NCBI GenBank assembly: GCA_038257155.1
Contig: JBBSJP010000051.1
Coordinates: 1 to 32,856 of the forward strand
DNA length: 32,856 nt
DNA from: JANJTY01 sp038257155
Lineage (GTDB): Bacteria; Pseudomonadota; Gammaproteobacteria; Xanthomonadales; Xanthomonadaceae
Direction of reading: 5' to 3'
Shown here: positions 8,140 through 17,100 of the stretch, piece after piece
How the letters are laid out: each line of letters starts with the position of its first letter
Numbering within the stretch: position 1 is the first letter of the stretch
Position numbers and translations under genes: made by a program
Notes under the pieces: model-generated
The model's database searches: none
Seen by the model: only the letters and a program-made list of their open reading frames with translations
What the model was told of the DNA's origin: nothing

Positions 8140-9648
8140 TCAGCGTCGCTGCAACCATCCTGGCAGAAGGCTGTCGGGGTCGAGCTGCGCTGATTCGTCG
8201 AAGCGCACGCGATGCTGACGCAGCAAGCCCTGCAGTTCTCCAGTCTTGAACGCCTGCATCGTGTCGCTGCAGCCGCCGATGTACTGGCCTGCGAAGAATA
8301 CTTGCGGGATTGTGGCGCTGCCGGTACGGGCGCGCAGCAATGCGCGAATCTGTCCGCCGCGGTCATCGCGCTGGTAAGCGGTCGAGTCCAGATCGATCGA
8401 TCGATACGGGATTCCACAGCGGGAGAACAGCTTGCGCAGCGACCAGCAGAACTCGCACCACTCCAACGCGAACATCACCAGCGGCTGATCGGCATCGGCG
8501 ATCACGCGGGCGACGAAATCCTGAACTTCTACCGGGATATCCCTGGCGTCCGGAGCAGCCGCTGGCGGCGAGGCAGCGGGCGCCGGCGGCCCAGCTGGCG
8601 GTGCATCGAAGCGCGCGCCCGGCGTAGATCGCGAAATCGCCCACTCATCCTCCGACATGTCGCTGTCGATGCCATCGAACAAGGGCGTACTGAGATAGCG
8701 CTCGCCGGTGTCGGGCAGCATCACCAGCATGTTGGCACCGTCCGGTGCCGCGTCGCACAACTGCAGGGCCCCGGCCAGGGTGGCGCCACCCGAGATGCCG
8801 GTGAAAATGCCTTCGCGTTGCGCCAGTTCGCGCGCCAGGCGCATTGCGTCGCCGCCATTGATCGGCACGATACGGTCGACCAGGTTCAGCGTGATCGCGT
8901 CCTGGGTAAGTCGGGGAATGAAGTCGGGTGACCAGCCTTGCATGACATGTGGCCGCGCGCTCGGATGGCTCTCGGTTATGCAACCTTCGGCATCGCGGCG
9001 CTGTGCTATGCCACTCGCCAGCACCGGCGAATTGTCCGGTTCGCAGACCGCGATTCTTGTGTCCGGACGCTGCGCGCGCAGCACGCGGCCAACGCCCTTG
9101 AGCGTGCCGCCGGTACCGGCACCGGTGACAAACCAGTCGAGACGCTCGCCTTCAAAGGCGGCGAGCACCTCCTGCGCCGTGGTACGTGAGTGCACCTCGG
9201 CGTTCGCCTCATTGTCGAACTGCCGGCACAGGAACCAGCCATGCGCCTGCGCCAGTTCGGTGACCTTGGCCAGCATGCCGGTACCACGCAACGCGGCCGG
9301 CGTCAGTACCACCTTGGCGCCGAGAAAGCGCATCAGCTTGCGTCGCTCGACGCTGAAGTTCTCCGCCATCACCACCACCAGCGGGTAGCCTTTCACAGCG
9401 CAGACCATGGCCAGGCCAATGCCGGTGTTGCCACTGGTGGCCTCGATCACCGTCTGGCCTGCCTGTAGCAATCCGCGTTGCTCGGCATCCTCGATGATGC
9501 CCAGGGCCAGACGATCCTTGACCGAGCCCATGGGATTGAAGGACTCGAGCTTGGCGAACACATTCACTCGTGCCGGCGCAAGCTTGTTCAAGCGGATTAT
9601 CGGCGTTCTGCCAACCGTTGCCAGGATGTCATCGAACCGGTCGCGCAT
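8140..9648 (-). CDS. Cysteine synthase fused to a C-terminal glutaredoxin domain
   Basis: The product is 502 aa. Residues 1-~320 are a PLP-dependent O-acetylserine sulfhydrylase (CysK/CysM family), which makes cysteine from O-acetylserine and sulfide or thiosulfate in the cytosol. Visible are the PLP lysine K44 in GSVKDRLA, the substrate loop TSGNTG (71-76), the phosphate cup GTGGTLKG (178-185) and GISGGA (284-289). A Pro/Ala-rich linker (~340-372) leads to a glutaredoxin/thioredoxin-fold domain (373-485) with a dithiol site CEFC (398-401), a cis-Pro motif TIPQVF (446-451) and GGCSD (458-462). Ordinary CysK/CysM proteins are ~300-320 aa, so the extra ~180 residues are the added redox domain. 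CysM-type enzymes using thiosulfate yield S-sulfocysteine, which needs reduction by glutaredoxin or thioredoxin, so the fusion makes biochemical sense; this link is inferred. The Shine-Dalgarno sequence is weak. Confidence 0.92.
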   Translation of the reverse strand: MRDRFDDILATVGRTPIIRLNKLAPARVNVFAKLESFNPMGSVKDRLALGIIEDAEQRGLLQAGQTVIEATSGNTGIGLAMVCAVKGYPLVVVMAENFSVERRKLMRFLGAKVVLTPAALRGTGMLAKVTELAQAHGWFLCRQFDNEANAEVHSRTTAQEVLAAFEGERLDWFVTGAGTGGTLKGVGRVLRAQRPDTRIAVCEPDNSPVLASGIAQRRDAEGCITESHPSARPHVMQGWSPDFIPRLTQDAITLNLVDRIVPINGGDAMRLARELAQREGIFTGISGGATLAGALQLCDAAPDGANMLVMLPDTGERYLSTPLFDGIDSDMSEDEWAISRSTPGARFDAPPAGPPAPAASPPAAAPDARDIPVEVQDFVARVIADADQPLVMFALEWCEFCWSLRKLFSRCGIPYRSIDLDSTAYQRDDRGGQIRALLRARTGSATIPQVFFAGQYIGGCSDTMQAFKTGELQGLLRQHRVRFDESAQLDPDSLLPGWLQRR

Positions 9649-9742
9649 GATGGTCTCGCAGGACGCGCTGCTTGCGTGGGCTCCAGTAAATTCCTGCCGC
9701 GCGGCTCAGTCAAGCCGCGAACCCGGCCGCTTCGTCGAAATG

Positions 9743-9871
9743 TCAGAACCCGAAGCCGTAGAAATCGTTCGCAGGCACGCCGCCCTGTTGCAGCGGACCC
9801 TGACAGGCAAGCGCGCCGCGATAGCGCAGGCCGGCCATGCAAACGCGGCGATTTGCAGGGTTTGGAACCAC
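9743..9871 (-). CDS. Possible small protein (42 aa), unknown
   Basis: A strong GGAG lies just upstream of ATGTG at 9873-9869. Reading from the GTG at 9871 gives 42 aa, MVPNPANRRVCMAGLRYRGA and so on, ending NDFYGFGF, with codon use like real genes in its second half. Reading from the overlapping ATG at 9873 gives a different 55-aa product (MWFQTLQIAAFAWPA) ending at 9706. I prefer the GTG frame for its codon use. It lies between the beta-helix gene (70 bp upstream on the same strand) and cysteine synthase. No family was recognised, and it may be chance. Confidence 0.3.
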   Translation of the reverse strand: MVPNPANRRVCMAGLRYRGALACQGPLQQGGVPANDFYGFGF

Positions 9872-9939
9872 ATGGAATTTCTCCTGGTTGGGGCGCCACG
9901 CCGGCCGCGAAGTGGACTCCGCGATGGCCGCGGGGCTCG

Positions 9940-12900
9940 TTACTCGAAACCGTCGGAGAAAATCGCTGCTGACTGCGGTGCCTCGAGGCAGTTGGAGAAT
10001 TCCGAGGTGCTGCCGTCGGGTGTGGTGGCGGTTGCCGTGATCACACCCTCGCCCGGCGGAATGTCGAGCGTGATCAGGAAATTCTCCGCCGTGCTGGTGA
10101 AGCTCACCGCCGGCGCGCCCAGGATGATCTCGCCTTCGCCGCGGCCACTGGGGTCGCAGGTCGCGCTCTCATACAGGGCGATGGTGTAGTCCTGCGGCGC
10201 GTCGATGCCGGCCGGCACATCCAGCGTACCGGCGATGGTGATGCTGTTCGTGTCGGCGCTGGCGCCGGTCAGAACCGGCGAGTTCTGCAGGTCATTCGGC
10301 CCGGAGTCGGCGTCGTCGACATCGTTGACATTGACCCCATCAAAGGAACTTCCCAGCGAAAGGTCGATGCCAGTCAGGTCATTGCTGACAAACTCGTTGG
10401 CATGCAGCCGATTGCCACTGCCGCCCTGGCGCACGCTTGCGCCCTGGCCATTGAAGGCAATCCGGTTGGCAAGGCCATCCGCGCCGCCGATGGTGACATT
10501 GGAGACGTCGACCAACTGCACGCCGTCGCCCGCGTTGCCAAAGTCGCTGCCGGCGTTGGCGCCGGTTCCGATCAGGTTGTTCTGAACCGTGCTGCCGTTC
10601 GAGCCCGAGCCCTCGATATGCACGCCGAATGAGGTGTTGGCGGATATGACATTGCGATCGGCCAGGTTGCCGCCGCCTAAGGCAACCACCGTATTGCCGA
10701 CCGTGATGCCCACTGCGTTGCCGTCGGCACTGCCGTCCGCGCGCAGACCGACGTGATTGCCGAGCAGTCGCACATTGGTGCCGATCGACGCGCAGGCCTG
10801 ATCGGGGTCGAAGCCGGCGGCGATTCCTGCCGTACCGAAGCCCGTGATCGACAGGCCGCGCAGCGTGACGTCGCTGGCGCAAGTTGATATCCCGAAGGCC
10901 GCGACGAGTGCGGGGCGAAGCTCGATCATCAGCACGGCGTCGGAGCGCAGTTCGTCCGCATTCGGCGCGGCCCCGGCCTGGGTGTAGCCATCGATGACCA
11001 CGGCTTCGGTAATCGCGGGCAGCAGCGAGTCCAGCGCGATGACGTGCGGGCCATCGCCGGGAATCTCGAAGCGGATCTGATCGGCGCCGGGTTGGCTGTT
11101 GGCCAGGGCGATGGCTTCGCGCAGGGTGCAGGCATTCGCATCACACACGCCATCGCCAAGGTCGCTGGCTGACGTGACCGCGATGCCCGGTGGTGCATCG
11201 GTCGCGGCCACGCAGGCCGAGAACTCCGATGTGCCCTCCGCGCTGGTGGCGGTGGTGCTGATCTGCACGCCCGGTTCAAGCGGGTCGCTGGTGACCAGTT
11301 CAAAGGTGAAGCTTTCGCTGACCTGCTGGTTAAGGTCGAAGCTGGCACTGCCGAGGAAGCGCTCGCCTTCGCCGTGGCCGGACGGGTCGCAGCTGGCGTT
11401 GGCGTAGACGCCGATGGTGACGGGATGCACGCCTGATGGCACATCGAGCAGGCCGCCGATCACGATTCCCGCACCGCTGCGTTCGGCGCGCGAGATGACC
11501 GGGAAGTTCTGCCTGCCGTTGGGTCCGACATCGACATCGTCGTTATCGTTGGGCGTGACGCCATTGTCGACGAGATCGATGCCGAGCTGATCGTTGTCGG
11601 AAAGGTGATTGGCGAGCCACACATTGCCGCTACCGCTGGTAAGCACGATGCCCTTGGCATTGAAGCGGATCAGGTTTGGAGCGGACGCACTGCCGATGAT
11701 CACTGCGTCGGCACTTCCGGTCAGTGAGATTCCGTGAGGGCTGTTGCCTCGATCCTGCAGGCCGCTGCGATCGGTGCCAATGAGATTGCCGAGCACGGAC
11801 GAACCGCTGGTTGTTGAATTGGCAAAGAGAATGCCGCCATTGCCGGTGTTCGCTGCGATGAGGTTGCGGTCAGCAACGGCGGACGATCCGATCGCGACCT
11901 GCGCACTCCTGACCCGCACGCCAGCGCCGGTCAGGTTGCCCGCGGCGGAGACGCCATCGGTGGCCAAACCGATGAAATTGCCAAGTACCGCCCCTCCGAC
12001 AATCGGAGCAGGACAGGGCGTGCCGCCCGGGGTCGTACCGAAGTCCAATCCCTGGTCTTCAAACCCGGTGATGGAAAGACCGCGCACGGTCACATCATTG
12101 GCGCAGATGCTCAGTCCCCTCGCGTTGACTCCGGCGTTTACTCCATCCAGCCGCACCCGCAGCACGGCATCGCTCACCGTTGGGTCGGCATTGGGCTGTG
12201 TGCCCGACTGCGAATAGCCATCGATGATCACCGGCGCGGTGATTGAGGGCAGGGCCAAGGTCGGCTGGATCAGCAGCTCGCCGCTGTCCGGTTCAGTGAT
12301 GTTGAAGTGGATCAGGCTGGGCGCGGAATTGGCATTGGCGGCAACGATCGCTTCGCGCAGGCTGCAATGCGTGACGTCGCAGTCGCCATCGGAAACATCA
12401 TCGGAGCTGTTGACCACCAGGGGCGGCGGATCGAGCTCGGAGCATGCAGAGAACTCCGACGTGCTGCCGTCGGGCGCCGTAACCGTGGTGGTGATGAATG
12501 ACCCCGGCGCTGGCTGTATCGCCAGTGGAATGGTGACGTCCACCGGCGCTACGCCGGCGAAGGTGGCCTGGGTGGCGCTGCCGAGGAATGTGACTCCCTC
12601 GCCATGTCCGCTGGCATCGCAGGCCGCCGATGCATAGGCGGCAATCGTAAAGGTGAGCAAACCGGCAGCGGGGCGATCAAGGCTGCCCTGGATGCGTATG
12701 CCCGATTCGGTGCGCAATGCGGAAAACCCATCGGCCAGGTAGTTCTGCTGGCCGTTGCCGCCGGCGTCGCTGTCGAGGACATCGTTCGGCGACACGCCGG
12801 TAAAGCCAGAAGCATCGTGAAGATCGATCCCGAGCCCATCATTGGCACTGTAGTGATTGGCGAACAGGCGATTGCCCAATTCGCTGCCGTTGCTCACCAC

Positions 12901-13785
12901 CACGCCGACTCCGTTGAAGGCAATGCGGTTGGGTGCCGCCGCGGTTCCGACCGTTACATTCTCCGCGTTGGAAGCAATCAACACACCGATTGCATTGCCG
13001 CGGTCTTGCGCACCACTGCGGTCCGTGCCGATCAGGTTTCCCAACACCAAGGAACCACTGGTTGCCTGGTTTGCCAGGGTGATGCCGCCCTGCCCACTGT
13101 CCGCAATGAGGTTGCGATCGGCCACAGCGGTCGACCCGATGGTGACCTGCGCGAGGCGCAGGGATACCCCATTAAGGGCATTGCCAGCGGCGGAAACGCC
13201 ATCGCTGGCAAGTCCGATGAAGTTGCCGAGCACCGCTCCGCCGGTGGAAGGGCTCGCGCAGAGGGCGCCGCCCACCTGGCCGCCAAAGTCGATACCCAGC
13301 TGTGCAAAGCGCGTGATCGACAGCCCCCTGATCGTGACATCATTGGCGCAGACGCTGATTCCGCTCGCCGAAACACCGGCATTCAGGCCATCGATCCGGA
13401 TGCGCAGCACGGCATTGCTGGCATCGGGGTCGGTGTTCACCGAGGCGCCTTCCACCGAGTAGCCGTTGATGGTGAGCGGCTGGGTGATGGTGGGAAGGGC
13501 CGAAGTTGGCTGGATCAGTATCTGGGTCGGGCCGAACTGGGCGCGGAAGCTGAAATTGATGGTGTCTGCCGTAGCGGTGGCATTGGCGGCGATGATCGCC
13601 TCGCGCAAGGTGCACTCCCCGGAGGTACAGCCACCGGTGCCGGCGTCGAAGCGATTGTTGACCACGAAGGTAGCCGCCCACACCAGGTTGGCGCCGAGCA
13701 GTGCAGCGCAGGCCAGGAGCACCCGAGCCAGAGCGGGGAAGCGGTTCGGCGAATCAAAGGTGCGGCGCGGCAGGGACAGGGTCAT
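9940..13785 (-). CDS. Secreted CSLREA-domain parallel beta-helix protein, three tandem units
   Basis: The product is 1281 aa. The signal peptide ends near residue 38 (LLACAALLGANLVWA, then ATFVVNN). Three units of about 410 aa follow, each opening with a CSLREA-type motif: CTSGECTLREAIIAAN (~53), CDVTHCSLREAIVAAN (~470) and CDANACTLREAIALAN (~881). Each then has beta-helix rungs rich in N-V-I-G/N-L-I-G, a NDxxDxDxGxNxxQNxPV segment and a closing beta-sandwich stretch with ATCDPSGRGEGE and TSEFSAC. Units 1 and 2 are very alike (for example GGAVLGNFIGLA, SAVADRNLIA and VLGNLIGTDRSG), pointing to a fairly recent duplication; unit 3 has diverged. The C-terminus is AAIFSDGFE. The start was chosen for GAGGAG 7 nt upstream and the signal peptide; the frame stays open for 77 codons further up. 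It is probably a surface or extracellular protein. It is divergent from the hybrid sensor gene, which may control it. Confidence 0.9.
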   Translation of the reverse strand: MTLSLPRRTFDSPNRFPALARVLLACAALLGANLVWAATFVVNNRFDAGTGGCTSGECTLREAIIAANATATADTINFSFRAQFGPTQILIQPTSALPTITQPLTINGYSVEGASVNTDPDASNAVLRIRIDGLNAGVSASGISVCANDVTIRGLSITRFAQLGIDFGGQVGGALCASPSTGGAVLGNFIGLASDGVSAAGNALNGVSLRLAQVTIGSTAVADRNLIADSGQGGITLANQATSGSLVLGNLIGTDRSGAQDRGNAIGVLIASNAENVTVGTAAAPNRIAFNGVGVVVSNGSELGNRLFANHYSANDGLGIDLHDASGFTGVSPNDVLDSDAGGNGQQNYLADGFSALRTESGIRIQGSLDRPAAGLLTFTIAAYASAACDASGHGEGVTFLGSATQATFAGVAPVDVTIPLAIQPAPGSFITTTVTAPDGSTSEFSACSELDPPPLVVNSSDDVSDGDCDVTHCSLREAIVAANANSAPSLIHFNITEPDSGELLIQPTLALPSITAPVIIDGYSQSGTQPNADPTVSDAVLRVRLDGVNAGVNARGLSICANDVTVRGLSITGFEDQGLDFGTTPGGTPCPAPIVGGAVLGNFIGLATDGVSAAGNLTGAGVRVRSAQVAIGSSAVADRNLIAANTGNGGILFANSTTSGSSVLGNLIGTDRSGLQDRGNSPHGISLTGSADAVIIGSASAPNLIRFNAKGIVLTSGSGNVWLANHLSDNDQLGIDLVDNGVTPNDNDDVDVGPNGRQNFPVISRAERSGAGIVIGGLLDVPSGVHPVTIGVYANASCDPSGHGEGERFLGSASFDLNQQVSESFTFELVTSDPLEPGVQISTTATSAEGTSEFSACVAATDAPPGIAVTSASDLGDGVCDANACTLREAIALANSQPGADQIRFEIPGDGPHVIALDSLLPAITEAVVIDGYTQAGAAPNADELRSDAVLMIELRPALVAAFGISTCASDVTLRGLSITGFGTAGIAAGFDPDQACASIGTNVRLLGNHVGLRADGSADGNAVGITVGNTVVALGGGNLADRNVISANTSFGVHIEGSGSNGSTVQNNLIGTGANAGSDFGNAGDGVQLVDVSNVTIGGADGLANRIAFNGQGASVRQGGSGNRLHANEFVSNDLTGIDLSLGSSFDGVNVNDVDDADSGPNDLQNSPVLTGASADTNSITIAGTLDVPAGIDAPQDYTIALYESATCDPSGRGEGEIILGAPAVSFTSTAENFLITLDIPPGEGVITATATTPDGSTSEFSNCLEAPQSAAIFSDGFE

Positions 13786-14111
13786 TTCGATCTCCTCGGC
13801 GGAATTCCGGCGTTCGACACAGGCTAGAGCGATGGCCTTGCCAGGGTTTGACCGGACGATGCGAGGGTTTGACGCGACGATGCAGGCCTTTGCAGCGGGG
13901 CTGATTGATTCGTCGGGCGCACGTTTGGCGAGCGCAGCGTCTCCCATTCGGATGATCGGCGGTTGACGAGGTGTCACGGCACATCCGCAGGACAAGCGGC
14001 TGCAACCTGCGGTCAAGCGCGGCGACGCGCCGAATGACAGAATCGCTTACGCCGGAATGGAATCTTCACGCTCCGGATTCCCGGCTCGATCAAGCCATTG
14101 CGGGGTGGAAC
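13786..14111. promoter_or_regulatory. Divergent control region between beta-helix and hybrid sensor genes
   Basis: This 326-bp spacer must hold the promoters of both divergent genes, unless the sensor starts earlier, at the ATG at 14034. Its main visible structure is a pair of tandem 21-bp direct repeats at 13843-13884 (separate entry), 58 bp before the beta-helix start codon. GAGGAG of the beta-helix gene is at 13793-13798 on the minus strand. No textbook -35/-10 pair was found. Confidence 0.55.
13843..13884 (+). repeat. Two tandem 21-bp direct repeats, candidate AraC-type operator
   Basis: Unit 1 (13843-13863) and unit 2 (13864-13884) both begin AGGGTTTGAC and share GACGATGC near the end; they match at 18 of 21 positions. 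The 21-bp period is two helical turns, the spacing typical of direct-repeat half-sites bound by AraC-family regulators. The adjacent regulator at 14112-18080 ends in an AraC-type HTH, so the repeat is a natural candidate for its binding site. Function is inferred. Confidence 0.6.
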
Positions 14112-17100
14112 GTGGGTGAAGCAGTTCGGTACCTGGCGGGTCTGGTCGCGCTGCTCTTGGCGGGCGCGCTGACGGCCGGCGAGCGCGGTCGGCCGCTGGT
14201 TGAGGTGTTCAACGCGCAGGAAATTGGCGGCGGACATATCAACGAGTCGCTGATCGAGCTACCGGATGGGCGCATTGCGGCGGCCAACATCGGCGGCGTG
14301 CTGCTGTACGACGGCGCGCGCTGGCGCATGTTCGACCACCCCGACATGCTGGGCGGCATGCGCCAGCTGGCGCTGGCACCGGACGGTCGCCTGTACACCG
14401 GCTACAACGGCGACATCGGCTTCTTTGCGGATGATGGCAGCGGCGGATTGGCCTGGCACAGCCTGCGCCAGCGCGTGCCGGAGGCGGACCGCAACTTTGG
14501 AGCCTCGATCCGGGTGCACTACGACGCCACGCGTCGTGGGATCTGGTTTGTGTGCAGCAACCGCCTGTTCTTCCTGCCACTGGGAGGCGGCGAAATCGAA
14601 GTGCATGCCACGCAGGGCAGCAACGCCTTTGGCGGGCTGGTCGGCGACGATTACTGGGTGCAGGAAACCGGCGGTGGACTGCTGCGGGTCGCAGGCCTTG
14701 CGCCACTTCGCCTGGAGCCGGTGGCCAACCGTGCGACCCTGGTCGAGGGCCAGTACATCCGCGCCATCGTGCCCGACGGCGACGAGTGGAAGGTGGCGAT
14801 GGCCAATGGCCGCCTGTACCGCTACCGCGCGGGCGAGTTCCTGCCCTGGGCCGAAGCCCTGTGGCCGATGCTGGCGCGCAGTCATGTCTTTTGCCTGCTT
14901 CGCTTCGACGATGGACGTTTTGCCCTCGGCGCGGGCGAGCACGGACCCCTGATCCTCGATGCCGAGGGCCGAATTCTGGATCGCTTCGATCGCGACGACG
15001 GCGTCCCGGCAAACCCCACTCTGGGAATGGCGCGGGATCGACTTGGAGGGCTGTGGCTGGCACAGGAGCGCACCCTGACCCGCATCGATCTGGAGCGCGG
15101 CGTCAGTGTTTACGACCAGGATCGCGGCTTGCCGGCGGCGGGAGCGGCTGCACGTTGGCGCGGCGAACTGTATGCGGCCTCGGGCCGGGGCGTGTACCGC
15201 CTGGTCGCCGGCGAGGGTGCGGGCGGCGGCCGCTTCGAGCGCGTCTTGCCGCACATGCGCAATGTGCGTTCAATTGCCGTACTCGACGAGGACGCCCTGC
15301 TGCTTCCAGGCTCAGGCGTACATGTGGTGACCCAGGATGCTGCCGGAGAACTGCGTGACCATGTCGTGCTGCAGGCACCCAGCGTGGTCAATCTGATTTC
15401 GTCGCGCTTTGTCCCCGGTCGGGTCTGGGTGCTGCTGATGAACAGCGTGGCGCGAATCGACCGGAACCGTGCCGGCGAGTTGGAGGTCACGACCCTGACG
15501 GGACTGGACTGGCCCGTGCACACGCTGGTCGAACAGGATGCGGAGCAGTTGTGGCTGGCTGACCGCGCCGGTGGCCTGTGGCGGGTCAGTGTCTCCGAAG
15601 CACACCCGCCGCAGCACCTGGGAGCCGATGACGGCGTGCCGAGCGGAACGATCCGGCTGTATCCGCGGCGCGACAACAGCGCCTGGTTTGCGACCAACCT
15701 GGGTTTGCGTGTGTTCAACCGCGCCACATCACGCCTCGAGCCACCGATCGGCGTGCCTGCCGAGGTGCTCGACCGCCGCATCTTCAGCCTGCTCGAGGAT
15801 CACGAGGGCAACCTGTGGGTGCGCGGCGATAACCTGACCGATGTCGCACTGAAGCAGGGATCAGCCTACACATGGGATCGCAACTCGCTGCTGGCGGTTA
15901 GCGACGGTCCCACGGTATTCGGGTTTCTGCGCGAAGAAAGCGTAGTGTGGGTCATGCGCGCAGACGGCCTGGTGCGCATCGATCTGGCGCAGCGACGCGA
16001 CCTGCCACCGACGGTCTTGCCCTTGCTGGTCGGGGTCGAGGACCTGGGGGCGAAGCAATCCCTGCGCTTCGATGCCCTGCCGAGCCTGCCAGCAAGCGTG
16101 CGCAGCCTGCGTGTGAACCTGGCCCTGCCTTCGACCTTTCGTGCCGGTGAAAACCGCTACCGCAGCCGACTTTCTGGAATCGATCAGGACTGGACGCGCT
16201 GGAGCGGCGAATCGCGCCGCGATTTCACCAACCTGCCGGACGGCGCATTGCGCTTCGAACTGGAGGCGCGCGACGCATTCGGGCGCGTCAGCGTGATCCC
16301 GGTGCTGGAACTGGGCATCGCGGCGCCCTGGTGGCGAACAACCTGGGCGTACGGGCTATACATGCTGGCGGCGGCCTTGGCGCTGTGGTGGTCCGCGCGG
16401 CTCGGCGCGTCCAGGCGCCAACTCAGCATGCAGGCACGCCAGCGCGAACTCGAAGCGGAAGTGTCGCAACGTACCGAAGAGCTGCGCCAGCGCAATGCAC
16501 AACTGGCCGAGCAGGCCGAGCGCCTGAGCGAAGTTGACCGCCTCAAGACCCGTTTCTTCATCAATGTCGGGCATGAGTTCCGCACCCCGTTGACCCTGGT
16601 GCTCGGGCCGATCGACGACCTGCTGCGCGACACGCGCGAGCGTCTCAGCCTGCGTGCACGCGAACAGCTCGAGATGGCCAACCGCAATGCGCGCCGGGTG
16701 CTGGACCTGATCGTCGAGTTGCTCGATGTGAACCGTTTCGAGCACGGCCAGATGCGCCTGACCCGCGTTCCCACCGACCTGGGCTTGCTCGCCCAGCGGG
16801 TGTTGACGGATGCGGCGCCCCTGCTCGCTCGGCATGGTCACAGCAGTGCGCTCGACGTGGCCGAGGGAGAATCCTTCCTGGCAGCCATCGACCCGCCGCA
16901 GATCGAGCGTTGCCTGAGCAACCTGATCGCGAATGCCGCCAAATACATGGCACGCGGCGGCACGATCGAATTGGGCCTGCGGCGCAGCGGCGAATCGATC
17001 GAGTTGGCACTGAGCGACCAGGGCCGTGGCATCTCGGCAGCGGCACTGCCACATGTCTTCGATCGATTTTTCCAGGCCGAAGGCGCCGACAGCGCCAGCG

